Shown here: positions 9,314 through 16,914 of the stretch, piece after piece
How positions within the stretch are numbered: position 1 is the first letter of the stretch
How the letters are laid out: every line of letters begins with the position of its first letter
Assembly (NCBI GenBank): GCA_021295695.1
Contig: JAGWBW010000031.1
Location: 1 to 35,626, forward strand
Source of the DNA: Candidatus Latescibacterota bacterium
GTDB taxonomy: Bacteria > Latescibacterota > UBA2968
Direction of reading: 5' to 3'
Length of the DNA stretch: 35,626 bases
Position numbers and translations under genes: made by a program
The notes under the pieces: model-generated
The model's input: only the letters and a program-made list of their open reading frames with translations
Database searches by the model: none
What the model was told of the DNA's origin: nothing

Positions 9314-10180
9314 ATGCCCCAAACTATTTCTCTAAGCGACCTGGACTTCCAGTCCGAAGACATCGACATACAGCGCGCAGCCGAGGCATTCAAAACGCAT
9401 GGCGCGATAGTCGTGCGGGGATTGCTCCGCGAATACATCGCCGCGCTTCACCGCGACATCAAAGCCACAGCCAGACAATCTCTCGCCCTCCTCGAACAAG
9501 CCACGGCAATCCCCGAAGGATGGCGCACGCCCAACAACACCCTCTTTATACCCGCGCCGGCAAATTACGAACGCGACCGGCAAATCATGGTCCTGGGCAT
9601 CAACTACAACACCAGTGCCACCTTCTTCCGCTCGGCATTTCACGCGCCCACCCTCGACATCGTCGAAGCCATACTCGGTCCCAACATCGAACTCTACGGC
9701 AACGGGCAATGCCTGTACAAAGAACCCGTTGGAGGCCATCCCAAACACCTGCACCAGGACTCGGCGTATTTTGAACACCGATACGAAGGACCCGTTGGCA
9801 TCCTCACCTACGTCGTACCTACCGACCTCAAAAACGGCGCCCTCCACGTCGTACCCGGCTCTCACAAACTGGGGCAACTCGACCACATCGACACCTTCTC
9901 GCACCTGGGACTTTCAGACCACGAATGGCCCTGGAAACGCGCCCTCCCAATACCCGGTCAACCCGGCGACGCCATCTTCTTCCACGTCAAAACCGTTCAT
10001 GGCTCCAAACAAAACCACTCGGACAAATCCCGCCCCGTCGTCATACACCGCTACCGCAGAGCCGATGATTACGTCGTCATACGCGGCACCACCACAAAAA
10101 ACCGCGCAGAATCATCAAAGCGTCCGATAGAAGAAAAAAAAGAAAATGGATTCATGGTACGCGGTTTTCGTCCATACTAA
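9314..10180 (+). CDS. Phytanoyl-CoA dioxygenase (PhyH) family protein
   Basis: Fe(II)/2-oxoglutarate-dependent oxygenase-like protein of 288 residues from this start. The iron ligands are visible as the HLHQDSAYF motif (His-x-Asp) and the distal His in KTVHGSKQNHS. An Arg in SDKSRPVVIHRY fits 2-oxoglutarate binding. GALHVVPGSHKLGQ is typical of the family. An in-frame ATG at 9242 would add 24 residues that do not resemble the family; neither start has a strong ribosome-binding site. I prefer 9314 because a promoter-like sequence lies between them. The gene sits behind a Gfo/Idh/MocA oxidoreductase and is closed by a terminator. PhyH proteins hydroxylate diverse small molecules, and the substrate here cannot be read from sequence. 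Confidence 0.88.
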   Translation: MPQTISLSDLDFQSEDIDIQRAAEAFKTHGAIVVRGLLREYIAALHRDIKATARQSLALLEQATAIPEGWRTPNNTLFIPAPANYERDRQIMVLGINYNTSATFFRSAFHAPTLDIVEAILGPNIELYGNGQCLYKEPVGGHPKHLHQDSAYFEHRYEGPVGILTYVVPTDLKNGALHVVPGSHKLGQLDHIDTFSHLGLSDHEWPWKRALPIPGQPGDAIFFHVKTVHGSKQNHSDKSRPVVIHRYRRADDYVVIRGTTTKNRAESSKRPIEEKKENGFMVRGFRPY

Positions 10181-10211
10181 AAAAGCGCGGGATATAATCC
10201 CACGCTTTTTT
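10179..10211. terminator. Bidirectional terminator
   Basis: Hairpin with A-rich left flank and T-rich right flank: AAAAAAGCG and GGGAT pair with ATCCC and CGCTTTTTT across one C/A mismatch and a three-base loop. It lies between the convergent PhyH gene and the M14-type gene, so it can serve both strands. Confidence 0.85.
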
Positions 10212-10235
10212 CAATAATTAGTATTCTGAGCTTCC

Positions 10236-10961
10236 CTAAACCTGCGCCTCCACCATCACCTCAACAGCCGCCAGATGCGCTGCAACGCGCACATCCATCG
10301 GCTGCGCAGTCGGGCTTTCTGACGTCACCAGATGCCCCGTATGCCCTCTCTGATACAAAGCAATGGGAATACCCTCCCCGTACTTCCGCCTCGCCACATC
10401 CATATTGGGATGAATCACCCCATCGACTGCAATCTCGCCCTCAATCTCGGTCTGTTTATTAATCGGACACACCTGTGCCACCCGCGCCACCATCGCCCGC
10501 CCCAGAGATTCTCGGACTCCAAACATCTCGTACAAATAAAAACCCGGACTCTCCCAATCCTCGTGCAAATCGATCACACCCGCAAAAACTCGTCCTTCTA
10601 AAAACCCCTTCAAAATTTCAATCTCGGGCACATCATCGCGCAAAAACGCCCAATTCACATCCACCTCCTGTGCATTGAGCCGCGCATTGTGAACATAGCT
10701 CCACGGGCACAAACACGGAATAACCTCAAAACGCACCCTATCAGCCCAGCGCTCCCATCCCTCCTCCAAAAAAGCCAGCGCGGCCTCCACGCCAGCCGGT
10801 TCATCGCCGTGCGTCCCCCCATTGATATAAACAACAGGCGCGTCCCCCTTGCCAGCAGACACGCGCAAAACCGGCAAACCTTCAACCTCCCCCAACTCAT
10901 ACACATCAACACCAGACACCGCTTCCACGCGCTTAACAACAGCATCGTAATCCCGTCCCAT
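10236..10961 (-). CDS. M14-type zinc peptidase / AstE-AspA-like hydrolase
   Basis: A 241-residue protein of the carboxypeptidase A / succinylglutamate desuccinylase-aspartoacylase fold. The zinc motif HxxE is seen in NGGTHGDEPAG. The later IDLHEDWESPGFYLYEM segment supplies the third ligand His, and VHNARLNAQEVDVNWAF carries the substrate-binding Asn-Arg region. It has no signal peptide, so it likely acts in the cytoplasm on a small peptide or N-acyl amino acid. The start is ATG 10961, whose A is shared with the TGA stop of the upstream gene (TGATG junction), implying translational coupling; a GTG at 10964 is an alternative. It is the last gene of a minus-strand run and ends at the bidirectional terminator. 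The short length fits the minimal catalytic domain. Confidence 0.82.
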   Translation of the reverse strand: MGRDYDAVVKRVEAVSGVDVYELGEVEGLPVLRVSAGKGDAPVVYINGGTHGDEPAGVEAALAFLEEGWERWADRVRFEVIPCLCPWSYVHNARLNAQEVDVNWAFLRDDVPEIEILKGFLEGRVFAGVIDLHEDWESPGFYLYEMFGVRESLGRAMVARVAQVCPINKQTEIEGEIAVDGVIHPNMDVARRKYGEGIPIALYQRGHTGHLVTSESPTAQPMDVRVAAHLAAVEVMVEAQV

Positions 10962-11920
10962 CACATCTCCCGAAGCGCGTCAATCACCCGTGCGTGAACC
11001 TCGCGGGCACTCACCACCACCCCGCGATTGTCTTCCATCTGCGCCGCAGACACAAAATCCAGCGGCCTGCCAAACATATCGCTCACCTGTCCCCCGGCTT
11101 CCTCCACAATAAGAGCACCCGCGGCGTGATCCCAGATATTCTCGCGATAATCCGGATATTTTGGTGACGGCAACCTCAAATACAACGCCGCATCGCCGCG
11201 CGCCACCGCGCCGTATTTCACCTGACTATCCATCCTGAGCGACGGCGACTCAATACCAACCGCACGCGCCACTGCTTTGTGTGCATCGTGATCGCCGTGT
11301 GAAGACTCCACACTCTCCGCAAATCGCCACACAGGCCCATCAATCCGAACATCGGCAACATCGCCACCCCCAAGAGGCACCGCCCAGGTACCCTCCCCCC
11401 GCACCGCCACAAATAACACCCCACAATCGCCCTCTACCTCCTCCATATCCACCGGCAGAGCTGGACACGCCAGCGCGGCAACCTTCACCTCACCGCAATC
11501 GACGAGTGCCAACGCCACCGCATATTGATCCCCGCGCAAAAAACCCTTTGTACCATCGATGGGATCGAGCGTCCAGAAACGCTCTGCAACATCCCCATTG
11601 CCCGCGTCAATCCAATCGCAAACCGCATCCTCATCCGCCTGTGCATACGCCCGAACAAACTCGCACACAGTCTTCCGCATCGCAGATTGCTCCGCACCCC
11701 GAAGCACCGACGCATCTTCCTCTCCTACAATCGGATCATTGGGAAAAACCGACTTTAATCGCTGGCACACAAGCGCCTGCGAGCCAAAATCCGCAACCGT
11801 CACCGGACTGCGATCCTCCTTCTCCATCGCCCCAACAAGTGATTTCCGCACATCCACACAAAGCCGAGCCGCCTCTCGAACAGCCTCAACAGCGACCTCG
11901 CGCTCTCGATCATATCCCAT
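10961..11920 (-). CDS. cysQ: 3'(2'),5'-bisphosphate nucleotidase, inositol monophosphatase family
   Basis: A 319-residue Mg-dependent, lithium-sensitive-type phosphatase. Visible family motifs are VGEED (first metal site), WTLDPIDGTKGFLRG (central DPIDGT motif) and IWDHAAGALIVEEAGG (third metal Asp). The length and the FLRGDQYAVALAL sequence after the DPIDGT motif resemble the HAL2/SAL1-type 3'-phosphoadenosine 5'-phosphate phosphatases more than inositol monophosphatases. It would remove PAP formed during sulfate activation. ATG 11920 is chosen with AGGGG just upstream; a GTG at 11926 would add two residues. The gene starts eight bases after the stop of the secreted P1-like gene and overlaps the M14-type gene, so it is in an operon. 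Inositol phosphatase activity is an alternative. Confidence 0.85.
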   Translation of the reverse strand: MGYDREREVAVEAVREAARLCVDVRKSLVGAMEKEDRSPVTVADFGSQALVCQRLKSVFPNDPIVGEEDASVLRGAEQSAMRKTVCEFVRAYAQADEDAVCDWIDAGNGDVAERFWTLDPIDGTKGFLRGDQYAVALALVDCGEVKVAALACPALPVDMEEVEGDCGVLFVAVRGEGTWAVPLGGGDVADVRIDGPVWRFAESVESSHGDHDAHKAVARAVGIESPSLRMDSQVKYGAVARGDAALYLRLPSPKYPDYRENIWDHAAGALIVEEAGGQVSDMFGRPLDFVSAAQMEDNRGVVVSAREVHARVIDALREM

Positions 11921-11928
11921 AAACACCC

Positions 11929-12828
11929 CTATTTCTTTATCGCACCAAAATGATCCATCTCGCCGCGATCAATCCAACCCGGCAATCTGATCTTCTCTGA
12001 CATCTTCCACGCCGTCAAATAAAGCGAAACCGTAAAACGCGCGGCCTCTCTTGCATGCTTCTCCGCAAAAGCGCGCACCGCAGGCTCATTCTTCCAATCC
12101 ACATCTTTTGGAACGAGATACTGCTCCATTGACAGCGCGGACTCAACCTCTCCGAAGCTCCTGTGCATCTGTGCCACAATACCCGCCATCAAACTATCCA
12201 CGGGCGCAGCAGCCAAGCCCTCGGCAATCTCTTCGGGTTTCAAATCCAAATTCTGAAGCAACCCATCAATCTTTTCGTGAATGCGCGTCCTCGACGACTT
12301 GCCATCTACAACGCGACCATTCCAGTGAATCGTCAGATTCAGAGGTTGACAAACTTCCTGAGCAAAATGCGCCACATACCCGGCGTATATCAAACACTTA
12401 TTCTGAACAAACGGACTATCGGGCCACTTGCGAAACTCCGCAAAAGCCAGAGCGAGTTGCTCGGTATATTCCGCTGTTACGTAAGGCAACAACCCCACCT
12501 GCTCTGGCCTCTTTTCCAACTCTGCACAGCGCCTTCCAAACGCGTACCGAGACGCGGGCAAATCCCCTGCCTCAAACAACTCCATATTAAAATAATGAAC
12601 CGGATGACCAGCCTTCTCCAGATGAAGCGTACCGCGATTCTTTGCAACATCCGGATCAACAGCCGCATGAGCCACCATACCTTCACCAGCCCTGAGAAAA
12701 TCAGGCGCATCTGCCGGAAGAGCTTGAACAGCCGCCCTTGTCAAAATGCTATGACCTCGCGGCCACCAGCCCCATGCCGAAGACCCAAAAACAAATAGTG
12801 CCAATAATACTATGCTCAATCGACGCAT
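11929..12828 (-). CDS. Secreted P1 nuclease / zinc phospholipase C-like protein, copy 1
   Basis: A 299-residue protein with a signal peptide (about residues 1-20, cleavage likely after AWG) leaving an N-terminal Trp, as in S1/P1 nucleases and bacterial zinc phospholipases C. Candidate metal ligands are His26, Asp58, His78, His154, His184 and Asp188 (IHEKID). In the central motif the family pattern H-x3-D-x5-H reads H-x3-E-x5-N here (His154, Glu158, Asn164). Two ligands therefore differ from the norm, while the neighbouring paralogue keeps all three. Activity may be altered or lost. It is 23 bases downstream of that paralogue with AAGGAG before the ATG. Expected location is periplasmic or extracellular; phosphodiester substrates (nucleic acid, lipid) are both possible. 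Confidence 0.82.
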   Translation of the reverse strand: MRRLSIVLLALFVFGSSAWGWWPRGHSILTRAAVQALPADAPDFLRAGEGMVAHAAVDPDVAKNRGTLHLEKAGHPVHYFNMELFEAGDLPASRYAFGRRCAELEKRPEQVGLLPYVTAEYTEQLALAFAEFRKWPDSPFVQNKCLIYAGYVAHFAQEVCQPLNLTIHWNGRVVDGKSSRTRIHEKIDGLLQNLDLKPEEIAEGLAAAPVDSLMAGIVAQMHRSFGEVESALSMEQYLVPKDVDWKNEPAVRAFAEKHAREAARFTVSLYLTAWKMSEKIRLPGWIDRGEMDHFGAIKK

Positions 12829-12851
12829 CGATAATCTCCTTTAACGATAAA

Positions 12852-13745
12852 TTACTCCCCGTCCCAAACCTCTCGCTTCACAAAATCTGCAATCTCCAAA
12901 CGCTCGGACAACCGCCAGGCAGTCAAATAAAGCCGCGCGGTAAATCGCGTCGCAGCGCGGGCACGATCCTCTGCAAAAGCGATCACCTCGGCATTCGGTA
13001 CCCAATTCTCCTCATCATATCTGGGAATATTCGGTCCCAATTCATAAACCCGATCAATTAGAGCAAACCCCTTCTCAAACTCCCGCATAATTTCAACCAT
13101 CGCATTTTCAAAAGGCGTCACATCCTGATCGCGCGACAAATCCCCTGGCTCCATCTTCAAAAACTGCACCAGACCATCCACCTTCTGGTGAATACCCTTC
13201 TGCAACTTCTCGCCCCCCTCCTGCACGCGCCCATCATAGTGAATCGTCAAATGCAAAGGCTGACACAGATCCTCGGCATAATGCGCGAGAAAACCCGCAT
13301 AAATCAGACACTTACTCTGAATATGCGGATTATCGGGCCACTTGCGAAACTCTGCAAAAGCCACCGCCAGCCGCTCTGTCCACTCATTCACCGCATAAGG
13401 CACAAAACCCATCTTCTCGGGCGACACCCCATGCTCATAACACAACTTGACAAACGCGTAGCGACTATCGGGCAGCGTCTCCACATCGAGCATCTCGCGA
13501 TCCAAAAAATGCTCGGGATACTCTGCCCCTCGCACCTGCGGCGTCCCCCGGTTCTTGCCCATATCGGGATCAATACTCAAATGCGCCACCGTCTTTGCCC
13601 CCTGCCTGAAAAACGCCGGAACCTCATCGGGCAAAGCCGCCACAGCGGACAAAGTCAGAATATGATGCCCTTCCAGCAACCAGCCCCGAGCGGGGGAACA
13701 CAACCCTGCGAGGAGTAAAACGGCAATAGCAAATCGTTTGATCAT
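12852..13745 (-). CDS. Secreted P1 nuclease / zinc phospholipase C-like protein, copy 2
   Basis: A 297-residue paralogue of the adjacent gene. The signal peptide spans roughly residues 1-21 (hydrophobic AIAVLLLAGLCSPARG) and cleavage would leave Trp22 as the mature N-terminus, which in this family coordinates zinc. The central motif is HYAEDLCQPLH (His155, Asp159, His165), matching H-x3-D-x5-H exactly; IHQKVD gives His186 and Asp190, and PEHF supplies another His. All expected ligands appear present, so this copy is likely active. CAGGAGG seven bases before the ATG is a strong ribosome-binding site. It lies downstream of selC but behind a hairpin, so it probably has its own promoter. Family is clear; whether nuclease or phospholipase is not. 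Confidence 0.85.
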   Translation of the reverse strand: MIKRFAIAVLLLAGLCSPARGWLLEGHHILTLSAVAALPDEVPAFFRQGAKTVAHLSIDPDMGKNRGTPQVRGAEYPEHFLDREMLDVETLPDSRYAFVKLCYEHGVSPEKMGFVPYAVNEWTERLAVAFAEFRKWPDNPHIQSKCLIYAGFLAHYAEDLCQPLHLTIHYDGRVQEGGEKLQKGIHQKVDGLVQFLKMEPGDLSRDQDVTPFENAMVEIMREFEKGFALIDRVYELGPNIPRYDEENWVPNAEVIAFAEDRARAATRFTARLYLTAWRLSERLEIADFVKREVWDGE

Positions 13746-13774
13746 TAATACCTCCTGAAGTCACACATAAAGAC

Positions 13775-13803
13775 AGCGGAGAAACTCAGAAAGTTTCTCC
13801 GCT
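13775..13803 (-). terminator. Hairpin downstream of selC
   Basis: Perfect 12-base-pair stem (AGCGGAGAAACT / AGTTTCTCCGCT) with a five-base loop, starting eight bases after the CCA end of the tRNA gene on the minus strand. Only a short T-run follows (GTCTTTATG), so it may terminate inefficiently or mark a processing end of the redoxin-selD-selC transcript. Confidence 0.6.
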
Positions 13804-13811
13804 ATCAAAAA

Positions 13812-13909
13812 TGGCGGGAATGTGTGGGAATCGAACCCACCTAGCGTGGGGTTAGCACGCAACAACGGGTTTGAAGCCCGCGGGGGACACCAGTTCCCCA
13901 TCCACTCCC
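13812..13909 (-). tRNA. selC: tRNA-Sec (anticodon UCA)
   Basis: A 98-base tRNA gene with encoded CCA. The 5' acceptor strand is GGGAGTGG and the 3' strand is ACATTCCC with discriminator G. The D arm is long (GGGGA / TCCCC), and the anticodon stem GGG/CCC region encloses CTTCAAA, giving anticodon TCA. There is an extended variable arm (GCGTG / CACGC) and a T arm GTGGG-TTCGATT-CCCAC. The long acceptor plus long variable arm and UCA anticodon identify selenocysteine tRNA rather than a suppressor; the eighth acceptor pair looks like a G-A mismatch. The gene begins two bases after the selD stop codon, so it is co-transcribed with selD and must be cut out of that transcript. It decodes the UGA codons in selD and the redoxin gene next door. 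Confidence 0.96.
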
Positions 13910-13911
13910 AA

Positions 13912-14955
13912 TCACGCTCGTACCTCAATTTCACCGGGATGCTCTGCAACCACCTCGCCAATATCTCGAGCCATCACACCGCGCTCAATCAGTGCCTCAA
14001 GAAAAGCATCAGCCGCATCAGATGCAAGTGCAATCAGCAAGCCACCAGAAGTCTGCGGATCAAAAAACAAACGCCTCAAAGACTCGTCAACATCTTCGGC
14101 AAACCTCACCGCATGCCCTCGCGCCGCCCGATTGCGCCGCAAACCACCGCCCTCGCGCTCCTCTGCAATTTGCAAAGCAAGATCAAAACGCGGCACATCA
14201 GAAGCTCGAATGCAAAACCCTACCCCACTCGCCTGCGCCATCTCCAACCCGTGACCGAGCAACCCAAACCCGGTAATATCCGTACATCCACCCGCTTTGT
14301 ATGCAACCATCTCCTCGGCTGCGATGCGATTCAATTGCACCATAGAATCCACCGCAATCTGCAAATCACCTTCATCAATCTCACCATTTTGAAAGGCATC
14401 CGACATCAAACCCGTACCCAGCGGCTTCGTCAAAATGAGACAATCGCCCACCCGCGCACCCGCATTGGTCTTCACATCAATTGGATGCACAACCCCCGTA
14501 ACAGACAACCCGAACTTGGGTTCCACATCCTCCACAGAATGCCCACCGACCAAAACCGCGCCGGACTCCGCCACCTTCTCCTGGGCACCTTTTAAAACCT
14601 CTGCAATCACCTCTGGATCGACATCATCACTCGGAAACCCACAAATATTCAGCGCAGTAATCGGACGCCCCCCCATCGCATACACATCGCTCAGCGAATT
14701 CGCTGCGGCAATCTGCCCATACGCATGCGGATCATCGACAATAGGCGTAAAAAAATCCACCGTCTGAATCAGCGCCGTATCCTCAGAAATCCGAAACACA
14801 CCGGCATCATCAGCCGTATTCATCCCCACCATCAAATCGGGATGCGCCACCTGCGGCAACTTTTTCAAAATCACATCCAGCACCGCTGGATCGAGTTTCG
14901 ATGCTCAACCACCGCAACTGACGAGCTGAGTCAATCTTTTAGCGCGATACTTCAT
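13912..14955 (-). CDS. selD: Selenide, water dikinase; itself a selenoprotein
   Basis: SelD makes selenophosphate from selenide and ATP for selenocysteine synthesis. The frame from GTG 14883 alone lacks the catalytic N-terminus. Reading through one in-frame TGA (14905-14907) restores it: ATG 14955, then LTQLVSCGGU, where U (residue 17) takes the place of the catalytic Cys and is followed by the ASKLDPAVL stretch. This is the established Sec form of SelD. Later blocks include NTADDAGVF, the VDFFTPIVDDP motif, AAANSLSDVYAMGG and GGHSVEDVEPKFG. Total length is 347 residues including Sec, normal for SelD. The ATG overlaps the stop of the upstream redoxin gene (ATGA), indicating translational coupling. 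selC follows directly. An automatic annotation would truncate this gene. Confidence 0.95.
14875..14907 (-). promoter_or_regulatory. SECIS-like element of selD
   Basis: The Sec codon TGA (14907-14905) is followed by a 13-base spacer and a perfect seven-pair hairpin, ATCCAGC / GCTGGAT, with the three-base loop GGT (hairpin 14891-14875). Bacterial SECIS elements lie just after the UGA, inside the coding region, with a G/U-containing loop that binds SelB. Position and loop fit this. Confidence 0.75.
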
Positions 14956-15785
14956 TTTTTTAATTCCTCATTTTCTCTCGCCATCTGTTCCTTTTGCCAG
15001 CGATAATCAACCTTGCCATCGTAAAACATCCCGGGATTCTCTATCGCCCACAACTGCTTTCGAATCAACCAATTTTTGGGATCCAGAACATAAGCGCGCT
15101 TTAATTCTGCAATCGCATCTTCGCGCTTACCCTGTTTCAGCAACACAATAGCGCGCTGAAATTTTGTATCTGCCTCCTGCTCATCCGCAGTCAGCACGCG
15201 GGGTTTCGCACCCTTATCCGCATCGCGCCAAGCACTGGGAACAGCTCCCGATGTGATCCACTCGACCAGTTCTTCACGCAGAGTCCCATTGTCAATATTA
15301 ACGCTACCAACACTGCGGACAAGCCGTCCTTCCTCATCCACAAATATCCCAACCGGCACAAATTTCACGTTATACGCTTTGCCAATCGCATTGTGCTGAT
15401 CCAGCAATGCGCGATACGTGCCACCAGCTTTTTCAACCCAGGGACTGGCAACCTCGGCACCCTGTGCATCCTGGGCAATGACCACCACCCCAACCTGCTC
15501 ACCGTACTCCTGATAAAACTGTTGCCATCCAGGCAACTGAGCGCGGCACCCTCACCAGGACGCCCACATAAAAAACGCCGTCTTTTTCCCGAGAAAATCA
15601 CTCAGCGAAACCAATTCCCCAGTGTACAAATCCGGCAGTATAAACGCAGGTGGCACCTGCCCAATACTCAGACCAACATCATTCACTTCAGGCTCCAAAG
15701 TCTTCACAGAATCCTCCCCTGACAGGATATGAGTTGGGATGAGTACACTTGCCAATAGAATTAATACAAGTGTTGTTTTGCCCAT
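14952..15785 (-). CDS. Secreted redoxin-domain selenoprotein (UGA = Sec)
   Basis: Thioredoxin-fold protein related to TlpA/ResA-type redoxins, 277 residues including selenocysteine. A signal peptide occupies about residues 1-23, followed by VPPAFILPDLYTGE (redoxin start) and FFMWASW. Next comes in-frame TGA (15552-15554), decoded as Sec78, then G79-C80-R81. The familiar CxxCR motif thus reads U-G-C-R, one residue shorter than usual. The frame continues without break to GVVVIAQDAQG, a YNVKFVPVGIFVDEEG segment (cis-Pro region) and a C-terminal TPR-like helix pair (FQRAIVLLKQGKREDAIAEL). GGAG lies before the ATG. Evidence for Sec rather than a pseudogene: an intact frame on both sides, a hairpin after the UGA, and selD plus selC in the same operon. 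Predicted periplasmic thiol-selenol redox role; partner unknown. Confidence 0.9.
15521..15554 (-). promoter_or_regulatory. SECIS-like element of redoxin gene
   Basis: After the TGA (15554-15552) a 14-base spacer leads to a perfect six-pair hairpin GTTGCC / GGCAAC with loop TGGAT (15537-15521). Spacing and a GG in the loop match the element in selD next door, supporting selenocysteine insertion. Confidence 0.72.
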
Positions 15786-15865
15786 CTTGTCTCCAATCTA
15801 ACAGAATTTGAACAATGTGCAACACACAAGCCCGTTTTCATCTCGTATTCAAATCCGTGAACACC

Positions 15866-15898
15866 AAACCGCTCGGCAATCATCTCACCGAGCGGTTT
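15866..15898. terminator. Inverted repeat between msrP and redoxin gene
   Basis: Perfect 11-base-pair stem (AAACCGCTCGG / CCGAGCGGTTT) with an 11-base loop, 25 bases after the msrP stop on the minus strand. No T-run follows, so it may be a factor-assisted terminator, an attenuator or an RNA-stabilising hairpin separating msrP from the selenoprotein operon. Confidence 0.55.
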
Positions 15899-15922
15899 GA
15901 CATACAACGGACATTATTTTCG

Positions 15923-16882
15923 CTACCCGTACAGATGCGCCACATAATCGCCATACCCATTGTACATTCGGGTGGGCACGCGCTCCATCGTCCCGATCAA
16001 CCGCTCCGTTGCCTGTGACCAGCGCGGATGTGGCACCTTGGGATTTACATTTGCCCAAAAATCGTACTCAGCAGGTGCCAGCTTGTTCCAGAAGGTAGGC
16101 GGTCGCTGTTTGGTAAACTCAATCTTCACAATGGACTTAATACTCTTAAACCCGTATTTCCACGGCGTAATCAACCGAATGGGTGCCCCGTGCTGTTTGG
16201 GCAATGCATGACCGTAAATACCCGTCCCAAGCATCGTCAGTTCATTCGTCGCCTCTTCCATTGTCAAGCCCTCAAAATAAGGCCACGGATACCAGGACTG
16301 CGTCTTAATACCCGGCGCCTGATCCGGGCGATTGAACGTCACCATCCGCACGTATTTTGCAGACGACTGGGGCTGCACATAATCGATCAACGCCTTCATC
16401 GGAAAGCCCGTCCATGGCACCGTCATCGCCCATGCTTCCACGCACCGAAATCGATACACGCGCTCTTCCAGCGCGAATCGCTTGAGCAAATCATCCAGAT
16501 CATACGTTCCGGGTTTCTCCACAAAACCCGAAATCTCCACCTCCCAGGGGCGCACCTCAAACTTATCCGTCAACTCGTGGACCTTGCCCTTATTCGTGGT
16601 AAATTCGTAAAAATTATTGTACCGCGCGGCAACCTTCTCCCGCGTCAATTCCCGCTCCACCGTGTAAATTTCATTGCGCTTTGCAGGATACAAACCCGGC
16701 AGTGATGGGGGAACTTCCACCTCAAACTCATCTTCTGCAGTCGCACAGCCCGCGCCAATCACCGCACTCGCGCCCGCAACACCCATCGCCTGCATAAAGC
16801 GCCGACGATTCATGTAAATGTCTTCGGGCGTAACCTCGCCTTCGGGCAACTGCCAGCCTTTGGGAATATGAATAAAAGCCAT
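15923..16882 (-). CDS. msrP: Protein-methionine-sulfoxide reductase catalytic subunit, MsrP/YedY type
   Basis: A 319-residue molybdopterin enzyme exported by Tat. Arg26-Arg27-Arg28-Phe29 begin the twin-arginine signal (NRRRFMQAMGVAGASAVIG). The mature domain has FYEFTTNKGKVHELTDKF, PWEVEISGFVEKPGTYDL and YRFRCVEAWAMTVPW, whose Cys147 is the expected molybdenum ligand. PWPYFEGLTMEEA and HALPKQHGAPIRL follow. The enzyme repairs oxidised methionines in periplasmic proteins. The usual heme-containing membrane partner msrQ is not next to it, so the electron donor is unclear. It lies 32 bases after gltA with GGAGG before the ATG, and 137 bases ahead of a secreted selenoredoxin. A functional link between the two periplasmic redox proteins is speculation. 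Confidence 0.93.
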   Translation of the reverse strand: MAFIHIPKGWQLPEGEVTPEDIYMNRRRFMQAMGVAGASAVIGAGCATAEDEFEVEVPPSLPGLYPAKRNEIYTVERELTREKVAARYNNFYEFTTNKGKVHELTDKFEVRPWEVEISGFVEKPGTYDLDDLLKRFALEERVYRFRCVEAWAMTVPWTGFPMKALIDYVQPQSSAKYVRMVTFNRPDQAPGIKTQSWYPWPYFEGLTMEEATNELTMLGTGIYGHALPKQHGAPIRLITPWKYGFKSIKSIVKIEFTKQRPPTFWNKLAPAEYDFWANVNPKVPHPRWSQATERLIGTMERVPTRMYNGYGDYVAHLYG

Positions 16883-16914
16883 CGCCTGCCTCCAATTCTT
16901 GTTACAACGAGAAA

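Noticed and set aside
15552-15554. Stop codon splitting a redoxin into two pseudogene pieces
   Set aside because: The frame is continuous and conserved-looking on both sides, a hairpin follows the TGA, and selD plus selC are in the same operon; selenocysteine is the better reading.
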